DNA from: Janthinobacterium agaricidamnosum
GTDB taxonomy: Bacteria > Pseudomonadota > Gammaproteobacteria > Burkholderiales > Burkholderiaceae_D
Length of the DNA stretch: 64,000 nt
Assembly: GCF_003667705.1 (NCBI RefSeq)
Contig: NZ_CP033019.1
Coordinates: forward strand, 4,898,001 to 4,962,000
Direction: 5' to 3'
Shown: one piece after another, positions 7,751-15,131 of the stretch
Layout of the letters: every line of letters starts with the position of its first letter
Position numbering within the stretch: the first letter of the stretch is position 1
The notes under the pieces: model-generated
Database searches by the model: none
The model's input: the letters and a program-made list of their open reading frames with translations, nothing else
Told to the model about the DNA's origin: nothing
Program-made: the position numbers and the translations under genes

Positions 7751-8992
7751 CTACGGGCGCGCCGCTGGCGGCGCCAGCATGTCGGCACGGGGGCGGTCCC
7801 AGCCCGGCACGTAGGCGGGACACGGCCTGCCACGGAACTGCTGCAGCTCGACGGTCGTGAAATTGGGCAACATGCCGGGGTTGAAACGCACGTCCGTCAG
7901 CTTGTCCGCATTCAATCGGGGCATGCGGGCAAAGCGGAACCAGGCGTTCACATAGCAATTGTCTTCCTGCAAGGCGCGCAAGGCGGCCAGGCTGCCCGCC
8001 GCCTGGGCGGAGACGGCGATGCCGGACGCCAGTTGCCGGCCTTGCTTGCTGGTCTCCGCCAGCCCGGCCGGGCAGGCGGCGGGCGCCAGCGATGCGGGCA
8101 GCAGGCTCAGGGTGCCGCGCCGCAAGGTGTACACGTCCGTCTTGCTGTCGAGCGAGACATAGATCCAGCACAGGGGATTGCTGGGAAACGCCGTCATCGC
8201 CACGTCCCACACGCGCGTGCCCGGATCGAGCCGCTGCACGGCCGCCTCGATGCGCGTACGGCCGATGGCCGACGCCACGCCCTGCGTGCCGATAAACGTG
8301 GCCGCCAGCGCGAAGGCCAGCAGCAGCGGTCCCCGCCCCCGCTCGCCGGCCCGCCCTTGCAGCACGGCCAGCACCAGGCCCAGCGTCAGCAGCACGGCCA
8401 GCGCGGCGGGCGCCAGGTAGGTTTTATAGGTAAAGAAGCACAGGGCCGCCGCCAATCCGGCCAGCAGCACGCTTTTGACGATACCGTAGCGCAAGGACAT
8501 GATCACGGGCACGCCCAGCAGCACCCAGAACATGGGTTCGACAATGAAGACCATGTCGCCATACAGCCAGCGGCTGTTGAACGGATAAAACGGGTGCAAG
8601 CCATAGGAATTGAGGAAATCCATGCCCATGTGCAAGCAAAATCCCAGCAGCAGACAAGCCGCCAGACCGATGCGGGCGGGCACGCTCTCCTTGAGCAAGC
8701 GCCGTGCGCCGGGCCACAGCAGCCACAGCAGGGCCAGCAACAGCAGCGCCTGCGGCAAGGCCAGCAGCAAGGTATGCGTGTGGCCACGGTGGTGCAGCAT
8801 GTAGCCGAACGGACGCGGCAGCAGCCTGGTCAGCACCAGATCCAGGTCGGGCGCGTTGCTGGCAAACCAGGCCGTAAACAGAAACAGCGCACGCCGGGTG
8901 CGCTGTGCGGGGGCTTGCGGCTCGGGCGGCAGGCTGCGGTGTACCAGTTCGCCGACCCCGAGGCCGATGACCGAATGCGTAATATTATCCAT
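7751..8992 (-). CDS. YdjM-like membrane-bound metal-dependent hydrolase
   Basis: A 413-residue integral membrane protein starting MDNITHSVIGL. The characteristic DUF457/YdjM motifs follow in order: NAPDLD, HRGHTHTLL and HMGMDFLNSYG. These provide the His/Asp metal ligands of the family. Several transmembrane helices follow, then a C-terminal soluble part of about 150 residues with a few cysteines, beginning near the RVWDVAMTAFPSNP segment. Members are called inner-membrane metal-dependent hydrolases; the substrate is unknown, though some are SOS-induced. The E. coli protein is much shorter, so the C-terminal extension is specific to this subgroup. It stands alone between hairpins and the antiporter. 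Confidence 0.75.
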   Translation of the reverse strand: MDNITHSVIGLGVGELVHRSLPPEPQAPAQRTRRALFLFTAWFASNAPDLDLVLTRLLPRPFGYMLHHRGHTHTLLLALPQALLLLALLWLLWPGARRLLKESVPARIGLAACLLLGFCLHMGMDFLNSYGLHPFYPFNSRWLYGDMVFIVEPMFWVLLGVPVIMSLRYGIVKSVLLAGLAAALCFFTYKTYLAPAALAVLLTLGLVLAVLQGRAGERGRGPLLLAFALAATFIGTQGVASAIGRTRIEAAVQRLDPGTRVWDVAMTAFPSNPLCWIYVSLDSKTDVYTLRRGTLSLLPASLAPAACPAGLAETSKQGRQLASGIAVSAQAAGSLAALRALQEDNCYVNAWFRFARMPRLNADKLTDVRFNPGMLPNFTTVELQQFRGRPCPAYVPGWDRPRADMLAPPAARP

Positions 8993-9039
8993 CGGGCAAT
9001 TTTACAGGATGCGGCCACATCAATAGCAAAGGCTGGGCT

Positions 9040-9056
9040 CGTACCCTCAGGGTACG
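9040..9056. terminator. Hairpin between the YdjM-like and GDYXXLXY genes
   Basis: CGTACCC (9040-9046) pairs perfectly with GGGTACG (9050-9056) across a TCA loop, downstream of the minus-strand gene ending at 9094. There is no clear U tract, so it may be a transcript-stabilising or weak terminator hairpin. Confidence 0.35.
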
Positions 9057-9093
9057 CCCCCGGATTCTGCCATTGGTTTGTGCAATCAAGCGG

Positions 9094-10755
9094 CTACAGC
9101 GCCTGTAAATCTTCCCCGCGCATGCCAACCAGCAAGGCGCGGCCATCGGGCAGCACGCGGAACTCGCCGTAACGGGCCTTTTCCCAGCGCGCCGCCTCGC
9201 CTTCCTTGAAGAACCAGGCATCGCTGACCAGCACCCAGTTGCCATCCTTCGGCGTCAGCTCGAGCAAAAATTCGCCGGGCGCCAGCGCCTCCCTCGTGTA
9301 CGGGCGCAGCAGTTCGGCCACGCCGCGCGCATCGCGCCGGGCCACCACGAAGGGACGGCCCGGCGCCCGCTCCACGCTGGCCAACGTGGAGAGGACGCCC
9401 AGGTTGACGAAATTGAGGCGCATGTAGTCGCCCTGCATCAGCGAGCGGGGATCGACGGGTTCCAGCGCCACGAAGATGGCCTCGCCCTTGGCGATCAGCT
9501 GCTCCTTCTGCCAGATGCCGATGTTGGCCACCAGCAGCACCAGCAGCAAGCCGCCCAGCGCACCCAGGCGCAAGAAGCGGCGCTCGGCCGCCACGTCCGC
9601 CGGTTTGCTTTCCACCAGGTGCAGCACGGCGCCGCGCGTGGCCAGCCACGACAGGGCGCACAGCACGGCGCCAGCCACGGCCAGCAGCGCCGCCTTGCTG
9701 GCCAGCGGCCAGGCCAGCTGGTAATAAAAGCTGCCGATGATCCACGCCGCCGCCAGCGCGGCCGCGACGGCCACGCGTGTACGCCCGCTCGTCACGCAAT
9801 ACGCGAGGATCAGCAGCACGGGCCCCAGCGCCGGCATGAACCACGCCAGCACGATCAGCACCAGGGCCACGCCGATGGCGGGCAACTGGCGCAGCGCCGG
9901 CCAGCGCCAGCCCGTCCAGGCGGCCGCCGCCGTGGCCAGCACGAGCGAGACGCCGTTCAACGCTTGCGCATACCAGGCGCCGGCATGGTGCCTGCTCACT
10001 TCGCGCGCCACTTCGCCCGTGAAGCCGCCACCCAGGGCACCGCCCAGCATGAAGGTCATGCCGGACCAGAAGACCAGCCCCAGCAAGATGGCCAGGACCC
10101 ACCCCGTCGACAGCGATTCCAGGAAGGCGGCGATGGGCGCGCCGCGGCCATCGTTGAAGGCCTGCTTCTGCAGCCAGTGGGCGGCCAGCCAGAGTGCCAG
10201 GGCCAGCATCCAGGCCAGATACAGTTGCGTCGGATCATTGTCGAATATCCAGTCGCGCGTGCTGTCGACGATGCCCAGCCCCAGCAAGCCGCAGGCGACC
10301 AGCCCCAGCAGCACGCGCAGCCAGTCGCGCGGCAAGGCGGCGGCCACCACCAGGGTTGCCAGGCACAGCAGCAGCGACGCCGTCTGCGTGGAATAGTCGC
10401 GGTACAAGGCGTAGCCAAGCAAGCCGCCGCCCACCAGCAGACAGGGCACGGCCAGCTGCTCGACAAACAGCGCCACGCCGCGCGTGCGGATCAGCAGGAC
10501 GGACACCACCAGCACGATGGCGGCCACGACATACGCGCCGGGACCGTGGCGCACGACGCTTTCCAGGCCCACGCCCAGCGCGATCATCAGGGGAATGGCG
10601 GCAAGCCAGGCACCGAAGGCCGTCATCAGCACCAGCGGCCACGGCCTTACATCCTGCACGGGGCGGCTGGCGTTGGGCGGCAACAGGCCGGCGCGCGTGG
10701 CATCGTCGATCAGGGTGCCGAGCGCATCGTCGCGCTGAGTGTTCATCTTGCTCAT
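9094..10755 (-). CDS. DUF4401/GDYXXLXY-domain membrane protein
   Basis: A 553-residue protein. Roughly residues 30-350 form a multi-helix DUF4401-type membrane domain. A final anchor helix then leads into a soluble C-terminal GDYXXLXY domain carrying the family signature as GDYMRLNF. These families are bacterial membrane proteins of unknown function that are usually adjacent to DUF2157 genes. Here the two are fused and the DUF2157 gene lies immediately upstream. The ATG at 10755 is chosen for its strong GGAGG four bases upstream and its ATGA overlap with the DUF2157 stop; a GTG 24 bases further upstream is less likely. No catalytic residues are evident. Confidence 0.8.
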   Translation of the reverse strand: MSKMNTQRDDALGTLIDDATRAGLLPPNASRPVQDVRPWPLVLMTAFGAWLAAIPLMIALGVGLESVVRHGPGAYVVAAIVLVVSVLLIRTRGVALFVEQLAVPCLLVGGGLLGYALYRDYSTQTASLLLCLATLVVAAALPRDWLRVLLGLVACGLLGLGIVDSTRDWIFDNDPTQLYLAWMLALALWLAAHWLQKQAFNDGRGAPIAAFLESLSTGWVLAILLGLVFWSGMTFMLGGALGGGFTGEVAREVSRHHAGAWYAQALNGVSLVLATAAAAWTGWRWPALRQLPAIGVALVLIVLAWFMPALGPVLLILAYCVTSGRTRVAVAAALAAAWIIGSFYYQLAWPLASKAALLAVAGAVLCALSWLATRGAVLHLVESKPADVAAERRFLRLGALGGLLLVLLVANIGIWQKEQLIAKGEAIFVALEPVDPRSLMQGDYMRLNFVNLGVLSTLASVERAPGRPFVVARRDARGVAELLRPYTREALAPGEFLLELTPKDGNWVLVSDAWFFKEGEAARWEKARYGEFRVLPDGRALLVGMRGEDLQAL

Positions 10756-11711
10756 GCCGCCTCCTGGCGCGTGCGCCACAGAATGCCTTGCACGGTCAGC
10801 GCCAGCAGCACGGCTGCCAGCAAGCCCAGCGTGGCCAGCGCGCCGACGCCATCGCCATGACCGTTGAACAGCACGTGCGTCAGCCCTCCCACCAGCAAGG
10901 TATTGATACCGAGCGCGACGGCGCTCAGGCCGAACACGTCAAAGTAGCGGCGCGTGGCCAGCAGGGCAGCGGCGACGGCCAGCAAGCCGAGACCGGCCCA
11001 GTACGGCGATTCGATCTCATTGCCGAACAGGGCACTGACGGCCGTGCCCGTGATGAGGATGGTGGCGAGTACCAGACCCAGGCGCAAGGCCCAGACACCG
11101 GCGCCCGTCCAGCGCGCCAGCAGGGGCGAGACAAACGCACAGGCCAGCAGCACGGCCAGCCAGCCGCTGACGAAAATGGACAGGTCGGCCGAATCGATGC
11201 GCCAGCTGTGGCGCGCATGCGCCTGCATCCACAGGGCGGCGGCCGTGGCCAGCACCAGCATCCACGGCGTCCACAGCACGTCGCTGCGCGCGACTAAACA
11301 CAGGGGCAAGGCCAGCACGGCCCACAGGGCGAACAGCTGCCACGGATCGGCGCCCGTCTGGTAGGTCTGGCCGAAATACGCGAACAGGCCGCCGATGGCC
11401 AGCAAGGCCATCAGCAGCAGCGGAATGCGCGCCTTGGGCACGGCGAAGGCGCCCACGCAGGCGGCGGCAAACACGCCTTGCAGCAGGGCAAAGCGGCCCA
11501 TGCGGCCCAGGTCTTCCCAGTTGGCGGCGACCCAGCAGATCAGGCCCATGCCCAGCAGCGCGGCGCCCAGCACGGCCACGCCGCGCGGCAGCCAGTAGGC
11601 CAGGCGCGCCGGTTCGCGCTGGAAACCGGCCGCTTCCTGCAACTGCTGGGTTTGCTGGGCATCGAGCGCATGGGCCGAGGCGAGTTGGTACACGGCGAGG
11701 CGTAAATCCAT
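10752..11711 (-). CDS. DUF2157-domain membrane protein
   Basis: A 319-residue protein with a short soluble N-terminal DUF2157 segment (about residues 1-60, rich in Gln and Leu) followed by eight or more transmembrane helices. It overlaps the DUF4401/GDYXXLXY gene by four bases, so the two products are almost certainly made together and may form a complex in the inner membrane. The function of the family is not established. Confidence 0.8.
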   Translation of the reverse strand: MDLRLAVYQLASAHALDAQQTQQLQEAAGFQREPARLAYWLPRGVAVLGAALLGMGLICWVAANWEDLGRMGRFALLQGVFAAACVGAFAVPKARIPLLLMALLAIGGLFAYFGQTYQTGADPWQLFALWAVLALPLCLVARSDVLWTPWMLVLATAAALWMQAHARHSWRIDSADLSIFVSGWLAVLLACAFVSPLLARWTGAGVWALRLGLVLATILITGTAVSALFGNEIESPYWAGLGLLAVAAALLATRRYFDVFGLSAVALGINTLLVGGLTHVLFNGHGDGVGALATLGLLAAVLLALTVQGILWRTRQEAA

Positions 11712-11759
11712 CGTCTGCTTTCTTTGTCAGGGCTTTGTCAGGAAATAGGGGGAGTCAGG

Positions 11760-12050
11760 TCAGCGCTCGACGCTCACGCCGCGCCAGAAGGCGACGTGGC
11801 CGGCAATTTGCTTGGCGGCATCCTTGGGCTGGGGGTAATACCAGGCGGCGTTGGCGTTCGTCTGGCCATCGACAACGACATCGTAATAGCTGGCCGTGCC
11901 CTTCCACGGGCAGACGCTCGTGTGGCTGCTGGGACGCAGATACTCCTGCGTCACCTTGGACAAAGGAAAATACACATTGTTTTCAACGACTTGCACCTGC
12001 GCATCGGTGGCTTGCGCGATGACGGCGCCATTCCAGCTGGCTGTTGGCAT
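11760..12050 (-). CDS. DUF427-domain protein
   Basis: A small cytoplasmic protein of 96 residues matching the DUF427 family. It has a VYFPLSKV segment and the typical CPWKGTASYYDV and AWYYPQPKDAA segments, then a GHVAFWRGVSVE ending. The ATG at 12050 has a near-perfect AAGGAGG ribosome site. The longer open frame upstream lacks such a site and reads through sequence typical of a spacer. The biochemical role of DUF427 is unknown. It is a single gene, 48 bp downstream of the DUF2157 start on the same strand. Confidence 0.85.
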   Translation of the reverse strand: MPTASWNGAVIAQATDAQVQVVENNVYFPLSKVTQEYLRPSSHTSVCPWKGTASYYDVVVDGQTNANAAWYYPQPKDAAKQIAGHVAFWRGVSVER

Positions 12051-12120
12051 TTGACTATCCTCCTTCTTTGCCGAGTGTAGCCGAAAAAGCCCGCCTTGGC
12101 GCGCGCCATTGGCGCCCCGT

Positions 12121-12792
12121 TCAGGCGCCGCTGATGATCTGGCGCAAGGCTTGCTCAAACACTTCGGGCGGCTGGCCGCCGGAAATCAGGTGGCGCTCGT
12201 TGATGATGACGGCGGGCACGGAATTGATGCCGTTCTGCTGGTAGAAGCGCTCCTGCGCGCGCACCTCGTCCGCATAGGCATCGGACGCCAGCACTTCGGC
12301 CGCTTTCGCGGTATCAAGGCCCACGTCGCCCGCGACTTTCAGCAGCACCTCGTGCGAGGACGGATCCTGGCCCTGCGTGAAGTAGGCATCGAACAAGGCC
12401 ATCTTGAGTTGCTTCTGGCGCCCTTCCAGAGCAGCCCAGTGCAGCAGCCGGTGCGCATCGAAGGTGTTGTAGATGCGCCCGCGCTTGTCCATGGCAAACG
12501 TAAAGCCCAGCTGTTCGCCGCGCGCGCGGATCGCTTCGCGCGACTGCGCCATCTGTTCCGGCGTGGAACCGTATTTGCGGGCGATGTGTTCGCCGATATC
12601 CTCGCCCTCGGGCGGCATATTCGCGTTCAGTTCGAAAGGCTGGAAGTGGATGTCGGCCTGGACGGTGCCGTCCAGCTTGGCCAGCGCCTGCTCCAGCGAC
12701 TTCAGGCCCACCACGCACCAGGGGCAGGAAACGTCGGAAACGAAATCGATACGGATAGGGGTGGGTGTGGCGGAGGTGGTGGAAACGGTCAT
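12121..12792 (-). CDS. DsbA-family (FrnE-like) oxidoreductase
   Basis: A 223-residue thioredoxin-fold protein with the active-site CPWC near the N terminus (DVSCPWCVVG). The cis-proline loop is INSVPAVII, followed by the C-terminal SGGQPPEVFEQAL motif typical of the FrnE/2-hydroxychromene-2-carboxylate isomerase-like DsbA group. There is no signal peptide, so it is cytoplasmic, unlike true periplasmic DsbA. FrnE-type proteins are linked to redox protection and disulfide isomerase activity. It lies 70 bp upstream of DUF427 on the same strand. Confidence 0.88.
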   Translation of the reverse strand: MTVSTTSATPTPIRIDFVSDVSCPWCVVGLKSLEQALAKLDGTVQADIHFQPFELNANMPPEGEDIGEHIARKYGSTPEQMAQSREAIRARGEQLGFTFAMDKRGRIYNTFDAHRLLHWAALEGRQKQLKMALFDAYFTQGQDPSSHEVLLKVAGDVGLDTAKAAEVLASDAYADEVRAQERFYQQNGINSVPAVIINERHLISGGQPPEVFEQALRQIISGA

Positions 12793-12882
12793 GGTGGGCA
12801 GCCTTTGCGCGAGTCGGTGGCGGCCGCACCGCGCGGCGCCGCAAGCACAGCATATGCGTGCGGGCCGCGGGAAATCAAGCGC

Positions 12883-13527
12883 TTACTTTTTCTGCACGGG
12901 CGCTTTGGCCCCATCCTTCTTGCCGCCGATCTTGCTTTCTTTACCAGAGAGCAAGTTCGCGATGTTCTGGCTGTGGCGGTAGGCCAGCAGCACGCTCATG
13001 ACGATGACGGCCAGCAAGATGGGATCGACGCCGAACAGCAAGTCATAGTAAAACGGCGCGAACAGGGCCGCCACCAGCGCTGCCAGCGAGGAATAGCGAA
13101 ACGCGTAGGCGATGATCAGCCAGGTGGCCAGGGTCGCCAGGCCCAGCCAGGGATTAATGCCCAGCAACACACCGAGGGCCGTGGCCACACCCTTGCCGCC
13201 GACGAAGCGGAAGAACACGGGCCACAAGTGGCCGAGGAAGACGGCGATGGCCACCAGGGCCACGGCCATGTCGCCCACGCCCAGCGCGCTGGCAAAATGG
13301 TCGGCCAGGAACACGGCCAGCCAGCCCTTGGCGCCATCGCCCAGCAGGGTCATGATGGCCGCTCCCTTGTTGCCGCTGCGCAGCACGTTGGTGGCGCCCG
13401 GGTTTTTCGAGCCATAGGTGCGCGGATCGGCAATGCCGTAGACCTTGCTCATCACCACGGCAAACGATATCGAGCCGAGCAAGTAAGCGGCCACTGTCAT
13501 CGCCACGGTTGTGATTACTGGATTCAT
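12883..13527 (-). CDS. plsY: Glycerol-3-phosphate acyltransferase PlsY
   Basis: Acyl-phosphate:glycerol-3-phosphate acyltransferase, making lysophosphatidic acid in the inner membrane. The 214 residues contain the three PlsY signatures: [12 protein letters not shown] (acyl-phosphate/G3P loop), GDGAKGW, and [18 protein letters not shown]. There are five predicted helices. The basic C-terminal tail (residues 195-214, rich in Lys and Gly) extends beyond the E. coli protein. It runs on the same strand as ybaK, about 100 bp apart. Confidence 0.95.
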   Translation of the reverse strand: MNPVITTVAMTVAAYLLGSISFAVVMSKVYGIADPRTYGSKNPGATNVLRSGNKGAAIMTLLGDGAKGWLAVFLADHFASALGVGDMAVALVAIAVFLGHLWPVFFRFVGGKGVATALGVLLGINPWLGLATLATWLIIAYAFRYSSLAALVAALFAPFYYDLLFGVDPILLAVIVMSVLLAYRHSQNIANLLSGKESKIGGKKDGAKAPVQKK

Positions 13528-13624
13528 TTCTTCCCTTTATTGTGTTTATCACACCAGCATCGAGGCTGGCGCAGCAGAATATACACCAGCGTCCAGTCCA
13601 GGGACAGGGCGGCGTCTGGTTTTC

Positions 13625-14116
13625 TTAATCTTGCAGCGCGCACTGCACCGGCTTGGCCTTGAGCAAGTCGAGCAAGACCTGCGGCGCCAGCGAGACGAGG
13701 AAACCGCGCCGCCCGCCATTGATGTAAATGCGCGGCAAGTCCAGGATCGATTGCTCCACGTACACGGGCATGGTCTTTTTGGTGCCGAAGGGCGAGGTGC
13801 CGCCGATCATGTAGCCGGAATGGCGCTGCGCCACTTCGGGCTTGCACGGCTCGACGGACTTGCAGCCGATGCCGCGCGCCAGGTTCTTGGTCGACACCTT
13901 GCAATCGCCATGCATGAGCACGATCATCGGCTTGGCCGCCTCGTCCTGCATCACCAGGGTCTTGATCACCGCGTGTTCCGGCACGCCCAATTCGCGCGCC
14001 GAGACGCTGGTGCCGCCGTGCTCCTCGTAAGGATACGGGTGTTCTTCGAAGGAAACTTGATGCTTGCGCAGCAGCTGCGTCGCCTGCGTTTCGGAAATAT
14101 GCTCTTTTTTAGCCAT
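13625..14116 (-). CDS. ybaK: Cys-tRNA(Pro) deacylase YbaK/EbsC
   Basis: A trans-editing deacylase of 163 residues that hydrolyses Cys-tRNA(Pro) mischarged by ProRS. The YbaK/EbsC pattern is complete, including KTLVMQD, the conserved Lys in CKVSTKNLAR, GYMIGGTSPFG and the final IYINGGRRGFLVSL. It is divergently transcribed from the endonuclease/exonuclease/phosphatase gene across only 37 bp, so the promoters of the two genes must overlap. Confidence 0.93.
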   Translation of the reverse strand: MAKKEHISETQATQLLRKHQVSFEEHPYPYEEHGGTSVSARELGVPEHAVIKTLVMQDEAAKPMIVLMHGDCKVSTKNLARGIGCKSVEPCKPEVAQRHSGYMIGGTSPFGTKKTMPVYVEQSILDLPRIYINGGRRGFLVSLAPQVLLDLLKAKPVQCALQD

Positions 14117-14153
14117 GCGTGATACGCTGATCGTTCAGTGAGGAGTGCTAATT

Positions 14154-15131
14154 ATGCAGGAAGAAATCCGCTTTGCCACATTCAATGTCTGCAACCTCGC
14201 CCCCGCCGGGGCGAAATTGTATGACAACCTGGAGCCGTTGAGCCCGGCGCAATACGAGGCCAAGGCGGAATGGACGGCGCGGCAGATCGACCTGCTCGAC
14301 GCCGACGTGATCGGATTCCAGGAAATTTTCTCGCAGGCAGCCCTGCGCGACGTGCTGTCGCGCACGCGCCATTACCGCGCAGCCACGCTGGCCGGCTACG
14401 ATGCGATGGATATTGCCGGACGCATGCTGCCCACGGTAGCGCTGGTGTCGCGCCTGCCGCTGGCCGGTGCCGGTGTTGCCTGGGCGAATTTTCCCACCGG
14501 CGTGACCGTGTCCGCCGACAGGCAGCCCGCCGACGACAACGCCTGCCGATTCGCCCGCGCTCCACTGCATGTCCAGGTCATCTTGCCGGGCGGACAACTC
14601 ACGGACGTGGTCGTCGTGCATTTGAAATCGCGCCGGCCCGACTACCGCCATGGCGACGGCAACGATGCCATCGCCTACGCGCTGGCCAACCTGCGCTCGC
14701 TGCAGCGGCGCGGCGCGGAAGCCGTGGCGCTGCGCGTGCTGGCAAGCGAGCTGGGCCACACTGGCCGTCCCCGCATCGTGCTGGGCGACTTCAACGACAT
14801 CGCCAATGCCGTCACGACGGCCATCGTCATGGGCGCCGGCGCGCCGTGCGAACCGGGCATGGAAATGCGCGCGCGCCTGTACGACGCCAACGCCATCCAG
14901 CTGCGCCAGGACGCCCTGCGCCACGCGGGCTACACGAATATTCACGACAGCACCTACATGACGATCGACCATATCCTCGTGTCCGAACATTTTCATCCCG
15001 CCTCGCCGCGCGCCATCGGCGTGCTGCAGGAAGTGACGTATCTCAACGACCATTTGCTGCTGGGCTTGCCGCATGCCTCCGACCATGGCCAGGTGCTGGC
15101 ACGCATCAAGCTGCTGGGCAACATTGACTAA
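14154..15131 (+). CDS. Endonuclease/exonuclease/phosphatase-family protein
   Basis: A 325-residue EEP-fold protein. The N-terminal FATFNVCNL supplies the metal-binding Asn, GFQEIFS the Glu, VVHLKSRRP the catalytic His, LGDFND the Asp/Asn pair, and the ending SDHGQVLAR the final Asp-His. The fold covers nucleases, sphingomyelinases and inositol phosphatases, so the substrate remains open. There is no signal peptide. The ATG at 14154 is preferred because AGGAG lies eight bases upstream; an upstream GTG has no such site. Its stop overlaps the stop of the convergent GGDEF-EAL gene by three bases (15129-15131 versus 15128-15130). Confidence 0.85.
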   Translation: MQEEIRFATFNVCNLAPAGAKLYDNLEPLSPAQYEAKAEWTARQIDLLDADVIGFQEIFSQAALRDVLSRTRHYRAATLAGYDAMDIAGRMLPTVALVSRLPLAGAGVAWANFPTGVTVSADRQPADDNACRFARAPLHVQVILPGGQLTDVVVVHLKSRRPDYRHGDGNDAIAYALANLRSLQRRGAEAVALRVLASELGHTGRPRIVLGDFNDIANAVTTAIVMGAGAPCEPGMEMRARLYDANAIQLRQDALRHAGYTNIHDSTYMTIDHILVSEHFHPASPRAIGVLQEVTYLNDHLLLGLPHASDHGQVLARIKLLGNID

